64,000 bases of DNA from Anoplopoma fimbria (GCF_027596085.1 NC_072472.1:11774219-11838218); one strand, 5' to 3'. Positions 1 through 12,530 are shown, counted from the stretch's first letter. The notes: a model not told the origin generated them from the sequence alone. Made by a program: numbers and translations.

Positions 1-155
1 GACACAAAATACGGATTTTACTTACTAAAATATGCAATTACTACGATATATTAGGCTCATTGTCGCTTTTATGCGCGTCTCTCCCGTCCGATTTTTGGTG
101 CAACCTCCAGGTTAATTGAGTTTTTGTGTGTTTCTTTCCATTTTCCAGAATAAAA

Positions 156-3100
156 ATGTCTCCTCCAAGGTCCATATTGCTGGTGGGAGAAGGAAACTTC
201 TCATTTTCTGCCTCCGTGAGCCAGTTATACTCGCAGACAGAGACCCGCATAACAGCCACCTGTCTGCAGCCTGAGGAGGAGGCACTGCGGCATGAAGGCG
301 CAGCCGATAACATTCAGATGATCAGGGACTCAGGTAGTACTTTTGTTATAACTGTACAGTACCAGTCAAAAGTTTGGACACACCTTCTCATTCAACTACT
401 TTGAAGAATCTAAAATATAAAACATATTCTGGTTTGTTGAGCATTTGTTTGTTTACCACATAACTCCATATGTGTTCCTTCATAGTTTGGATGTCTTCAA
501 TATTAATCTACAATGTAGAAAAAAATTAAAATTAAAAAACATTAAATGAGAAGGTGTGTCCAAACTTTTGACTGGTACTGTACCTATTGTACCTGTGTTG
601 TATTGTGGCACTTTTTGTACACTTTTGTGTGTTAATCAGGTGGGGCGGTGCTGTTCGAGGTGGACTGTAGGAAGCTGGGGGAGTGTGCCTCTCTGCGGGG
701 CCGTGTGTTTGATCGTGTGGTGTTTAACTTTCCTCACTGCGGGAGAAAGAGCGGGGTTAAAAAGAACAGAGAACTACTCAAAAACTTCTTCCTCAGGTAA
801 AACTGCATCATACCTTAGGATTAAATCCATTCACAGTATTGTCTCTAAAATGACAATTGGAAAAACTTCCTTTTTCAAACTATGAATTTATAAAAATATT
901 GTGGTGCGGTTGCGTATTGTTACTTTTCTCCTTCCCAAGTTTATGACACTTTTAAAATGATAATCTTAATAACTACAAATTATGAAAAGAACTGAGATTT
1001 GTTTCTATATACAGACTGACATTTGTCTGTACAGCACCAAGTATGAGAAGGTAGACATCCCTACAGCAGGTATCTCCAAAAATATCTAGATAGATAAATA
1101 GCACTACAGGTAGGCTGGGCAATTTATCAATACTATAACTATATCGTAATATGAGACCAGATATCATCTTCGATTTTGGATATCATAATGTTGTAATATG
1201 GCTTAGGTGGTGTTTTTCCCTGGTTTTAAAGGCTACATTACAGTAAACTAATGTCATTTTCATAATTTACCAGACTATTCTAGCTGTTTTGCCTTATGCC
1301 GTCGTATGCCTTTACCCACTAAGTCAATATGTTAACCTTACTTGTGATTAATTATCAAAAATCTCTATGTTTAAATATTTGGAAAAGCAACACTGGTCAA
1401 ACCTACAATATCATAACAATATCGATAATGAGGTATTTGTTCTAAAATATCTGGATATTTCATTTTCTCTATTTTGCCCAGCCTTATGTAAGAGGATAAG
1501 TATGTATTTTTGATGTTGGGATGACCAGTCCCTTTAAGTTTTCTTATGGCTGCGTGTGTTTTTACATAATTTCCCCCAGCTCTGATTAAGTACGTACTTT
1601 TATGATTCAGTACCGATGTCCGTGTTCCGTGACAAAAAACTTGTTTGTTTGTTTTTTCTGTGCCTCCAGTTGTAGTCAGGTGTTGTCTGAAGACGGGGAG
1701 GTCCACATTTCCTTGTGCAACGGACAGGGTGGGACACCAGCGGACCAACCGAAGCGAGAGTGGCACAACAGCTGGCAGGTGGCTGCCATGGCAACAGAGG
1801 CCCACCTAATCCTCAGCGATGTCCATCCTTTTGAAAGAGAGAAATACCAGAGCTACAAGTGCACTGGATACAGGTAAGGAGTAAAGGTGAGTGTAACAGG
1901 GTATAAATACAAACAACCCTTTTACGTTCCTATGTGTGTGTTTTGATGTGTGATCGCATACTGACAATGATGGTGTTGCTGTTGTACAGGAGCCAGGATA
2001 AAGGCTTTCATGTGGAGAAAGGTTTACTCCACGTGTTTACTCGCAGCCTCCCCTACACCCCTGCTCAGATACTGAAGGTTGAAGAGGCTGTTGAAGGGGA
2101 AAAGGTTCTATACAACATCCCAGCCGAGCTCAGTGATTACATATTCAGGTACAATAACACAGAGACTCTCATGCTGTTTGAGTAATAAGCCACCAACGCA
2201 AAAAAGTTATGTAACCAGGCAATTACTGTCTCTTCTCTTTTCATCAGGGGATTTCTCAGCCCAGGTTCTGTCCACCCTGTCAGGTTGGTGCAAGATTTTC
2301 TTCTCAAAGGCCTGGCGGAGAAGTGGTCTGTCTCCATGACGACGGAGACCATTCCCTTCCTCCTCACGGCCCAACAGCTGCAGGCATGCGGCTGTGACGT
2401 TGACATGACGGACTGCTACAGGATCCACCTGCTTCATAAAGATGTCAGCTCTGACACCAATACCTCTACAGACATAGAAAAAGACACGTGTTTGGACGGT
2501 CGGGGACAAACAGACACACAGAACACTCTGTCAACCACATGTCTCACATCAGCTAAAGTGGACAGTGTGAAGAGTAAAGGAGCTGAAGGCCTCAGGTCTG
2601 CGTGCTTACTTGATATTGATCCTGAAGGGGAAAGTGGTCTTTATGTGCTGCGTCCATCACTGCTTCCTCAGATGGAAGAGCTTCTAACTAAAAAAGAAGA
2701 GTTGGTTAACAATGCAGAGAGTCATGCGGAGGATGAGGAGAATAATAAAAGTGTTGAAGGTGAAGGACATAAGAAGGAGGGGCCCTGTGGGGGCTGTAAT
2801 GGCGTCACCAGCTTGTTCTTTGGCATCAGTGGCCTGGTGTTCAGGAACCTGCCCGTCAACCTCTGGGCTCTGCCGGCCTTTCATGAGCTCCTCCTCAGAG
2901 GTGTTTTCCCCTCAGAATGTGAGCCAATCAAATTGCTTGGACAAAGACTGGAAACGCTGCTCGCGCCCTATGGGGTCACCTTAGTCACAGAACAGGGGGG
3001 TCTGCGATTGATGGCACAGCCAAAGGGTTTGGTTGGCAAGGTGTTCGCAAGCAATGCAAGTGACAACATCAGCAATGTCAGTGTCACCGTGTCCTTCAAT

Positions 3101-3505
3101 CTGGACCTTCTTTCCGTGCTCCTGTTCTCACTCCCCGACTGGCGGCTGCTGTGGTCACATGACCCACGCTTTTTACAGCAGTTTGAACTCCGCCCATCTC
3201 CAGGGAAAGCTTTCCAGCCGTTCTCCCTGTTCCCCGAGCAATTCAGCTTTGACATTAGCTTCTGGACGGGGCCGACGTGGGAGGAGAGGAAGTTCCACGC
3301 TGTGATCCGAGAGGCCAGTCATGGGACTGTGGAGCAAGTTAAACTCATGGACACGTTCTCACACCCTGACCTGAGCCAGACCAGTTACTGCTACAGACTC
3401 ATCTACCACTCAAACACACATGCTCTGTCACACACACAAGCCCTCAAGTTTCATAAAGACCTAGAAACCTCTCTTACCGCTCGGTTGCAAGTCACCATCA
3501 GGTAG
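156..3505 (+). CDS. fdxacb1: FDXACB1: ferredoxin-fold anticodon-binding domain protein 1
   Basis: Coding exons are 156-333, 640-796, 1670-1873, 1990-2148 and 2248-3505. All have GT/AG borders and compatible phases, and together give 651 codons ending in TAG. The start is the ATG at 156 (SPPRSILLVGEGNFSFS). The LLVGEGNFSFS motif is typical of the Rossmann-like DUF2431 domain shared with yeast 25S rRNA uridine methyltransferases (about residues 5-180). The last ~95 residues form an FDX-ACB fold like the C-terminus of phenylalanyl-tRNA synthetase (motifs SFDISFW, VEQVKLMDTF, SYCYRLIY). The middle is a poorly conserved acidic linker followed by a region distantly like the synthetase. The molecular role of FDXACB1 is not established; RNA or nucleotide binding is inferred from the domains. 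It lies directly upstream of alg9 on the same strand, as in human 11q23.1. Introns 1 and 2 each carry a small DNA-transposon derivative. Confidence 0.93.
357..580. mobile_element. Tc1-like MITE in fdxacb1 intron 1
   Basis: A 224-bp palindromic-ended element flanked by TA on both sides. The left end begins CAGTACCAGTCAAAAGTTTG and the right end is its reverse complement. The inverted repeat is about 38 bp and the interior is AT-rich and non-coding. TA target duplication with these ends is typical of Tc1/mariner. The interior matches the copy at 5819-6045 in reverse orientation. Confidence 0.85.
1112..1484. mobile_element. Degenerate MITE with AGGCTGGGCAA ends (hAT-like)
   Basis: About 373 bp bounded by AGGCTGGGCAA at the left and its reverse complement TTGCCCAGCCT at the right. 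It lies in fdxacb1 intron 2, is AT-rich and contains several ATATC/GATAT motifs. Ends of this kind resemble fish hAT non-autonomous elements. I could not find a clean 8-bp target duplication, so the superfamily is tentative. Confidence 0.55.
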
Positions 3506-3708
3506 CAACATGTTGAATCTTAAGGAAGACCAGGAACTTAACCTCTTTAAGAGACATTATCATTACATATCTGTTTTGTACCTTCTATGCAAATAATAAG
3601 CATAGAAACTGCAAAACTGTACAGTGTTTACAGTAGTTGAGGCATTGCGTGCTATTGTTTGTATTTGAAATGTGTTTTCTGTGTTTCTGTATGCTTAAAG
3701 TATCATTC

Positions 3709-3714
3709 AATAAA
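3709..3714 (+). terminator. fdxacb1 poly(A) signal AATAAA
   Basis: Canonical AATAAA about 205 nt after the fdxacb1 stop codon, followed by T-rich sequence. It is the first such hexamer downstream. Confidence 0.6.
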
Positions 3715-4384
3715 TATGTTATCAGAATCATCTTTATTGGACAGGTATGAGCACACAAACCATGTTTTCTGGTTGGTGTTTTCTGTAAATTATAAACAAT
3801 TATACAGCAGTCCATAATGCAATATTTAACTTATTTATTTATAAAAATAAAAAAAGTCACATGTAGTACATGTAGTACACTACGTTAAAGAAAGTATTCT
3901 TGCAAGTAACAGCTCTGGAATCAAGTCCATGAGCCAGTTTATACCTCTGCAGTGGTGGTGAAAGTACTTCTTCACTTGAGTAAAAGCAACAACACCACTG
4001 TATGAAAATATTCTTATAATAATCTTGCATTCAAAATGATCATTCTTATAAGTACATGATGCCCTCATGTAAATCCCAGCATAGCTTCAAACAACTCCTA
4101 TTTGAGTGGATCTAATCAGCAACTGAAAGCGCCTATGAGGGCATGTGGGGCCTTAAATCCATAACAGTGGATCACATATAATAAACTGATAATACGTTTT
4201 AATTGTAAAATCAAAGTATCAAGAAACAATAGCAGTTAAATAAAACTGGTGAAGTAAAATGTACAATATCTCCCTCTGACACGTAGTAGAGAAGAAGTAT
4301 AGCTTCAATTGGATCTTTTACGCAAAATTTCCATAGTTCCTCCGATGTTATGAGACTTTTGTGTAAATATGAGTCCATAACTGG

Positions 4385-4628
4385 GTTCAATACCCGGCTT
4401 CGGCAGTCGACGTGTCCTTGGGCAAGACACTTAACCCCAAGTTGCTCCCGAAGGCTTGCCATCGGTGTGGACTGGATGTTGCATGAATGTTAGTTAGAGT
4501 CTGATGGGGGCACCTTGCATGGTAGCCTGTCATCAGTGTGTGAATGGGGGAATGATATGTAATATACTACTGATTGTAAGTCGCTTTGGATAAAAGCGTC
4601 TGCTAAATGACTGTAATGTAATGTAATA
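4385..4628 (+). repeat. tRNA-derived SINE
   Basis: The head has a B-box-like GGGTTCAATACCCGG, then GTCCTTGGGCAAGACACTTAA, a motif very common in fish tRNA-derived SINEs. The body continues to a tail GTCGCTTTGGATAAAAGCG and ends in (TGTAA)n. Only the tail recurs at 6610-6664 and 36942-36998. I could not define the A box, so the copy may be 5'-truncated. Confidence 0.7.
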
Positions 4629-4836
4629 ACTTGCTGTTTCCTAGAAATAACTATAGACTTATTATAGGAAACTAGATGTGACACTGTAAGGATTTAATTG
4701 TGTTGAATTATAAGTCGTTTTTTATTTCCTTATCCTGTTATCTTTTTTTTTGTAGGCTATGAATTGATTAATTATTAATTCATGATTGTAAACTTGTTGA
4801 ATTTCATGTGTTCAGCCTGCCTGCTGTGCACTAACT

Positions 4837-4886
4837 GGGGGAGGAGGAGGGGGGGGGAGGGGAGGGGGGGGGGAGGGGGAGGGGGC
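4837..4886 (+). other. G-rich purine tract, potential G-quadruplex
   Basis: Fifty bases of nearly pure G with isolated A, including runs of 9 or more G, ending about 75 nt upstream of the alg9 start codon. It probably lies in the alg9 promoter or 5' UTR and satisfies simple G-quadruplex rules. Confidence 0.6.
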
Positions 4887-4962
4887 TGTCAATAACCGAA
4901 CAGCGGCGGAGATGACCGAAGCCCGACTCGGGAGCGTCATCGGCAAAAAAAAAAAAAAAACC

Positions 4963-7900
4963 ATGGCGGCCAAAGCGCTCCGGCAGAGGACCAGGCGAGG
5001 AAGCAGACAAGATGCAAACAACGTCAACGTCCCCGCCGACGCTCGGCCACCGCCGAAAGAGGAGAAAGGCGGCGAGGACAGTAAACCCACAGAGAGCTCG
5101 GCAAGAGTGAGTGTGAGGCCCGCGAGCAGAGCCGTTACAGAGCCGTTGGTGCTGAGAGCTCCATCACCGGGTCTGACTGACAGCTGAAGCTAGCTAGCTA
5201 GCGTTAGCTACTTTGATACGTTGAAGTGCACGTTTTCAATAAAAACAACACGACAGCGATGATTCAAAACGTCCTCCTAACAACACACGGGACAATGTCT
5301 TTAGGATACTTTTAAACATAATGACTGTTAAGTTGTGTTTCCGCTCCACTGGCTAGTTCGTTGCATGTGTTTAGTAGAGCAACGTAAAGCAGTTTGGTCG
5401 CCCGTTCAGCTTCATTCATTCCCCCCTAGTTACCAAAGCTGACAACGGATAACCGTTGTCAACGGACAACCGTTGATAACCGTTGACAGCACGGACATGA
5501 GTGTTTATTTTTGAATAATGCATTCTTGTCGTTGAAACGTTGCTAGGGTCCTTGGAAATAAATCATATCAGTTGTTAAGGTGACGTGTCAAAATAAAACA
5601 GCCTGTACATGCAACAGCTGAGGTTATTATAATGGCCATTGGTATATAATAAGTAAAGTAGTAAATAAAGTGTTTTCTCCTGATAGTGTAGTGTCAGACA
5701 GCTGTTATGTGATTTAAAAATATACATACAGTACCAGTCAAAAGTTTGGACACACCTTCTCATTCAATGGTTTCTCTTTATTTTTATTTTATATATTTTT
5801 TTATTTTATATATATTTACAGTACCAGTCAAAAGTTTGGACACACCTTCTCATTCAATGGTTTTTCTTTATTTTTATTTTTTTCTACATTGTAGATTAAT
5901 ATTGAAGACATCCAAACTATGAAGGAACACATATGGAATTATGTGGTAAACAAACAAATGCTCAACAAACCAGAATATGTTTTATATTTTAGATTCTTCA
6001 AAGTAGTTGAATGAGAAGGTGTGTCCAAACTTTTGACTGGTTCTGTATATCTTCAGCAATATGCTCATTGTAAACACACTACTAGAAACTACAAATGATT
6101 TAGCTTTAGATTGGTTTTAGGATTTAAGGATTCAAAAGTTTACAATATATGCAGTGAAATACACGTGTAAAAACTAATAATAAGAAAAAACTAATATAAA
6201 GGATAAAAATTCAAGATCAAATTATATTAAATATGTTAAGTGTTAACTTAAAACAGGACAGAGCCAAATGCTGAAATCAGACAAACAAACTGCTATTCAC
6301 AAAACAACTGGAACCAGAAGAGTAGAGGACAGTTGTGCAATTGTATAATGTATATAATAATGCATTCGTATTAGTTGTTGCACGTATTGTATTCGTATCA
6401 GTTCGCTGCACTTATTGTATTCGTATTAGTTTGTAGCACTTATTGTATTCGTATTAGTCTGTTGCAATTATTGTTTTCGTAGTATTTTGCCTCTGCACTA
6501 TACTTTTGCTCTGGTTTATGCTTTAAGATGCTTGTTTAAGAAAGGAGATGCACTTATGACTTCTGGTGACTAGTAGTTCTCTTGAATACGGTACCTATGT
6601 TGAATACACTTCCTGTAAGTCGCTTTGGATAAAAGCGTCTGCTAAATGCCTGTAATGTAATGTATAATTAGTTATAAAAAGGACTTTTGATTCTGTGAGT
6701 GTTACTGCTCAGACATGGTTCAACCGTGTTTCAACCCTCAGAGTAATTCAGGCTTTTCTCTGTTGTGAGATGATATTTACTTTGTGTTCTACCAAACACA
6801 TCATTTTCGTAATGGAGGGCACATTAATTAGCCAGCTCTGAAATAACTACCATAATTGGTGTTTTATTAAAAGTAGATGCACTGGAAACATCCATCAGTT
6901 AAGCCTGTGAATGTTAAAACACACAGACAAGCATCAAAGACCCGTATAAAGGGTCATCAGGTTGCTTCATGGCGAATCAGACTGTTTAAGATCGTTTTCA
7001 TTTTCTATTACATATGCATGAAGCAGACATGATGTAATATTAAAGTACATTTTGGTACATAGATGTTGTTTAATACACTTTGATGCTGAAGTGGATCGTA
7101 ATAATATTATGTGTATTAGTATAAAGCAATTGTACATCTGTGTTTATTTTTATTTTTTTTATAGGTCAGTAAGTCGTGGAGGGCAGGTATGGGCTCCAGA
7201 AGGTTCAACTGCATTTAAATGCCTTCTCTCCGCACGTTTTTGTGCAGCTTTGCTCAGCAACATCTCAGACTGCGATGAGACCTTCAACTACTGGGAGCCT
7301 GTGAGTACTCATCACTGCTATCAGAAATCCTAAAGGGTCATTTTCTGACCCTTGCAGGGATTTTCTTAAATCTATGTCAAAATGCCTTAATTATTCAAGC
7401 AAGATACTACTTCTCTTTCTTTAACTGTTGAACTGTAACTGTTGTGATGACTGTTTTGACAGATGCACTACCTGCTGTACGGCACAGGGATGCAAACATG
7501 GGAATATTCTCCATTGTACGCCATCAGGTCGTACGCTTACTTATGGCTACATGCTCTTCCTGCTTGTTTGCATGCTCATGTTCTACAGACAAACAAGGTA
7601 TCTATTCCAAACTTGCTGTCATTTTAACATTTGTTGATATTTTTAATGACTTCAGCTAAATTACAGCATAAATATCAGCTATTTTCTCTTCCAGATTTTC
7701 AGTGAGAGGACTGTGTTTATCTTAAAAAGCAAGACAAAAAGTTTCCTCCTGTATAAACATAAACTATGTGGGAAATTATTTAAACTCATGTGCTCATTTG
7801 AAGAAAAATATGTATTTTTCATAAGAAACATACATGAATTCACGCATGCATGCATACAAACACCCACACAGAGGTGTGTATATCAATATCTTGGTATGTT

Positions 7901-10900
7901 TGCAGAAGTTTCAGCATTGTGTTATGATTGTGTTGCAGGTGTTGGTGTTCTACTTTGTACGATGTGTCTTAGCATTCTCCTGCTGTGTCTGTGAACTCTA
8001 TTTCTACAAGTGAGTTTACGTTCCTCTTAAATGCAAGTTGGCATCCTAAGTGCTTTGGCTTACAAATTTTGCAATTTAACCATTTGGTTTGTTTTATGTG
8101 TGTGTGTGTGACACAGGGCAGTTTGTAAGAAGTTTGGTTTGCATGTGGGCCGTCTAATGTTGGCATTCCTTGTCCTGAGCACGGGAATGTTCTGCTCGTC
8201 TGCAGGTTGGTCAGATTTATTTACTTTCTTTTAACGATTTCCGTCTCTTGTCATCTGTTTCTCCTATTTTCAATTATCCATTCACCCTCATCCCTGCCCT
8301 CTTTGGTATTTGTGTCCATCCTTTGTGAATGAATTATTACAGAGCCTTACATTTATTTCCTCTTTAACCAAATCATCACACAGATAAACAATATGGAGCA
8401 GAATTTTTGCAGTATGTAAACATTTTAGAAAGGGACATTTCATATTTGATACATTTCTGGTCTGTATGTTCACTTTATTCACCTGTCTCTGTGAAGGTCG
8501 GATGAATGAGGCTTTACCTATTGTGACATGTGCCTTTGACAGGTTCTTTATTGCTCCTCATTTTTTGTGATCCATCCTCCTCTTTTGTTTTTGCTTCTCA
8601 GCATTCCTGCCTTCCTCGTTCTGTATGTACACAACGCTGGTTGCCATGACGGGGTGGTTTCAGGACTCAACACCGTTAGCCATCACGGGTGTGGCTGCTG
8701 GCGCCATCGTTGGATGGCCGTTCTCTGCTCTAGTTGGGTAAAGGCGTAAACTAAAATGCAAATTTGCCGGCAGTAATTTCTCCAAAAAAGAGATGTCAAA
8801 ACGTATTACTCTTAAAACTGTTTTCCTTCATTTTTTCTTCAGGATTCCCATCGCCTTCGACCTGCTGGTGTTAAAAAGGCAGTGGAAAAGTTTTATCACC
8901 TGGTCAGCTGTTGCCCTGCTTCTGCTGCTGGTGAGAATCATTTTTTTAAATGCAAATAAAACGAATAAGGATTTAAATGTGCATATTACAGGACAAAGGT
9001 GTGTGTATATGAATTTCTTTGCAGTGTCACAGCTGCAGTGTTTGCACAGACCTTCTGTTGTAGAGTTGATCATAAATGCAGGAATATTATGTGTCATACA
9101 GAAAACGATATAATATAACGTAGGCATTGTCTTGTAAATGTGCGCACTCTGTATAGACACATTTGTAACAATTCACAAATTATATAATATTATGATTATG
9201 TTGCTAAATGTAAATGGGTTCATTCACTCAACCTCTGTTTGTAATTTGTGTCTTTCTCAGGTTCCCCTCGTGGCAGTAGACTCTTTCTTTTATGGCAAAC
9301 TGGTCATTGCTCCACTCAATATTCTACTATATAATGTCTTCACTCCACATGGACCTGATCTGTATGGTAATATACAAGAGCATCATCAATGTATCATTTT
9401 ATATTGTGATGGCAAAACACTGAATTCTGACCTAATATTGCCCACTCCGGAACACATGCTCCCTTCATTTTATTTTAAATCTATTTCGGAATGAAGCAAT
9501 TTTCATTATGTTTTATTTTTGTAACATAAGAATGGAATTGTCATAATATCTAATTCGGCATTAAACCAGAACCCTATTTGGTATTATTCATTCTGTTCTA
9601 CAAAATACTTGAAGTGATTATTCATGTTTAGGTTTTTTTTCAAAGCGTTTCTGGACTGATGGAGCAAATAAAAGTATGAACAATTTAAAGGTGCACTGTT
9701 TTTAGTTAACTCTAGATGACATCCCATCATCAACACTAGTACATCAAACCCTTTGAAATAGTGTCAACACAATATGTGTAGGACTTTTGGGCTTGTGTCT
9801 ACACCACTAATATTCAGTGCTTTAGCTGGTATAACTAAATCTTTGACTATCCCCTCGGTGTATTTCCCCTTCAAATAACTTGCAATGACGATATGTTGTC
9901 TTTATTCTGATAGTTTGTACATGTGTTTTGATAATTTGCATATTTTATGTTGTTTAATTTTCAGGTACAGAGCCGTGGCATTTCTACTTTACAAATGGGA
10001 TACTGAACTTCAACCTGGTGTTTGTTCTGGCACTGTTGTCTCTACCACTTACTGCTCTCATGGAGACACTGTTACACAGGTTCAATGGTGAGGATGGAAA
10101 TGGTAGTCGTCTGTCTCAGCAGAACAATATTTAAACAATATTATGCATAAATGTAAGTGCTGTGGTAATGACACACTCGGGTACTTTTCACCTCATTGTA
10201 TTTACAATTTTAAAACAAGTCTTTTTGGGGAAACAGATTGAATGCTGATATGATGTAATCCAATCACTATTTTCTGTAATTATTGACTGTTACTATTACA
10301 AAACATCAAAAATATAACCAGCCATTGAAGCTATCATTGGCTGGCTATGTACCTGAGTACTCCTCAGTTTAGGTTGCAGAAGGTTGCAGCCAAACCAAGA
10401 ATGAATCTACTGTTTAAATCGTTTGTTTTGGCTTTGATGTGAATATTCAAAGTAGCTCCTCTTGTGATTTCACGGCCTTGTGCACACATGTGTTTTCTGC
10501 AGTGCAGAACCTGGGCCGTCCATACTGGCTGACTCTGTCTCCCATGTATCTGTGGATGTTGGTTTTCTTCACCAGACCTCACAAAGAAGAGCGTTTTCTC
10601 TTTCCCATCTACCCTCTCATCTGCCTCAGTGGGGCAGTAGCCCTCTCCTCTCTACAGGTGTGTTTTTTGCAATTTTGGCTTTTGTTGCAAAACGGTAGTC
10701 CATGTTAGTGGGCTTCACTTGTGTGAGACCCCTTTTGGAATCTGTGAAAAAGGAATTGTTACTGATTCATTTTATTTCCCGCAGAAATGCTACCACTTCC
10801 TCTTCCAGAGGTACCGACTGGAACACTACACAGTCTCCTCCAACTGGTTGGCTCTAAGCGCAGTCGTGGTTTTCTCAGTGCTGTCACTGTCTCGCTCTGT

Positions 10901-11871
10901 CGCCCTCTTCAGAGGTTTGTGTACACACAGACATTATTCACCCAAGCACTAATTTCAGGCAACAAAAGCAAGTAGTTCAAGATGGATGAAAGAATATTTT
11001 TTCCTTTGTCTACAGGCTACCACGCCCCTCTGGACCTGTACCCAGAGTTCCATCGCATCGCCAAGGATCCGACTCTTCACTCAGTCCCTGAAGGCCGACC
11101 TGTTAGTGTGTGTGTGGGCAAAGAGTGGTACCGCTTCCCAAGCAGCTTCCTCCTACCGCACAAGTCAGTATCCAGCTCTTTGTCCAATTAAGTATGGAAC
11201 GTGTAGTTTGTTTTCCAGGTCGCTGATAGTTTCTCTTCCCAATCTACAGCTGGCAACTGCACTTCATTCAGTCTGAGTTTAAAGGGCAGCTGCCACAGCC
11301 ATATGCTTCTGGTCCTCTGGCCACACAGATCATTCCAGCTAATATGAACGACCAGAACCTGGAGGAGTCAACCAGATATGTGAGTCACTCAGACACACAT
11401 GCTTGTGTGTTGACACATGGACAATGTATATTTATTAGTAGTTGTAGTAATAATTGTGAAATTTCTACTCTGGGCAGGTGGATTTACGGCAGTGCCACTA
11501 CGTAGTGGATCTGGACACAGATGAGGAGACGCCACTTGAGCCACGTTATTCAGCCAACAAAGAGGAGTGGAATGTCATCGCCTTTAAGCCTTTCCTTCAA
11601 GCCTCAAGGTATATTTCCAAATACATAGTATTTAGTATTGAGTGAATTACTTGTCAAAACTAAATAGAAAAATTAACTCAATTTATTTCTCCTGCATACA
11701 AAAACTTATGACAGACTTTTTCTTAACAAAAACTATTTCTCTATCAGGTCATCTCCTCTCTTCAGAGCACTCTACATCCCGTTTATATCAGACCAACACA
11801 CCACCTACAGGCGCTACGTCATCTTGAAACCACGGCGACAAAAGCAGCCTCGCAAGCGGACCCATGGCTGA
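4963..11871 (+). CDS. alg9: ALG9: dolichyl-P-Man alpha-1,2-mannosyltransferase
   Basis: Multi-pass ER enzyme of the GT22 family that adds the seventh and ninth mannoses to the dolichol-linked N-glycan precursor, using dolichyl-phosphate mannose on the lumenal side. Exons: 4963-5106 (provisional), 7165-7300, 7463-7597, 7939-8009, 8117-8205, 8602-8737, 8843-8930, 9261-9366, 9965-10087, 10503-10657, 10785-10914, 11016-11163, 11250-11379, 11478-11608, 11748-11871 (TGA). About 614 residues, close to human ALG9 (611). Motifs: the acidic N-terminal DCDETFNYWEP, the GT22 HKEERF in exon 10, many hydrophobic segments, and a basic C-terminus (KPRRQKQPRKR). The start at 4963 sits in an ideal ACCATGG context; an in-frame ATG at 4912 is possible. 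Exons 2-15 join perfectly. The exon 1-2 junction does not: the 5107 donor leaves phase 0 but the 7165 acceptor needs two extra bases, so exon 1 may end elsewhere or a small exon is missed. Confidence 0.93.
5441..5488. repeat. Tandem short palindromes around AACGG/CCGTT
   Basis: Two adjacent hairpin-capable inverted repeats: GACAACGG...CCGTTGTC with a 4-nt loop, then TCAACGG...CCGTTGA with a 4-nt loop, followed by one more CCGTTGAC half. It lies in alg9 intron 1. Each CAACGG resembles a Myb-type recognition core. Function unknown. Confidence 0.6.
5729..6045. mobile_element. Tc1-like MITE with duplicated left end, alg9 intron 1
   Basis: A complete 227-bp copy lies at 5819-6045, flanked by TA. 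A partial left end (5729 to about 5775) precedes it with the same CAGTACCAGTC start and its own TA. The interior matches the 357-580 element in the opposite orientation. The partial end suggests insertion into or next to an older copy, or local slippage duplication. Confidence 0.8.
6610..6664 (+). repeat. SINE tail fragment
   Basis: About 55 bp matching the 3' end of the 4385-4628 SINE (GTCGCTTTGGATAAAAGCG then TGTAATG repeats). No head region is recognisable upstream. Confidence 0.6.
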
Positions 11872-12146
11872 CCTTTGAACCTCAACCTGGCCCCAAGTAC
11901 AAAATCTTAACAAAAGATATCAATCACTTCCCCTCAAAACAGCTGGTATTTGTGTGTGTGTGCGTGTGATGGTTGGACATGTATGCACGCATGTGTTTCG
12001 AAGTATTTGTCACATTTGAAGATATCAGACCCTTTAAGGACATTATGTCTGCCTTTGGGTTCCTGCATGTGTGTGTGACTGAAGAGAAAATGTTATGTTC
12101 AGTATGTATGTGTGCTTGGCAGGTATCAGCTGGACCTGTATGTCAG

Positions 12147-12265
<119 letters not shown>

Positions 12266-12530
12266 TCGGTGTGTTAATGAATGTTTTACAGTGGATGCAC
12301 ACTACAAGATTTTACATTTATTTAGACAGGCCGTTACAAACAAATATGAGTATTTTCTTTTCATACTTTATTTGAAAATGTTGCCTGAATGGAAGTATTT
12401 TTCTGAATGATGTATTTAAGAAATCTTGTAGTGTTTGCTTGTCTGCAATTGAACAGTACCTTATTGTGTGCTCTGTCTGAGTGGAGATGAATGAAAGCAA
12501 GGGTGCGTTATTAATTTAACTTGGAATGTT

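Larger units (their letters stand above)
3506..4911. other. fdxacb1-alg9 intergenic region
   Basis: No coding sequence seen. It contains the fdxacb1 3' UTR with a polyadenylation signal at 3709-3714, a short retroposon-like fragment around 3719-3760 (AGAATCATCTTTATTGG, a motif common in fish repeats), a tRNA-derived SINE at 4385-4628, and a G-rich purine tract at 4837-4886 just before alg9. Confidence 0.6.

Noticed and set aside
41..313. 90-codon minus-strand ORF over fdxacb1 exon 1
   Set aside because: Shadow of the coding exon on the opposite strand, with no family similarity.
1371..1805. 144-codon minus-strand ORF
   Set aside because: It spans the end of a MITE, an intron and fdxacb1 exon 3 in antisense; the well-supported sense exon explains it.
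4385..4470. Functional tRNA gene
   Set aside because: There is a B-box-like motif but no cloverleaf or anticodon arm; the downstream body and tail are those of a SINE.
5441..5488. CRISPR-like repeat array
   Set aside because: The units are overlapping short palindromes without spacers, in a vertebrate intron.
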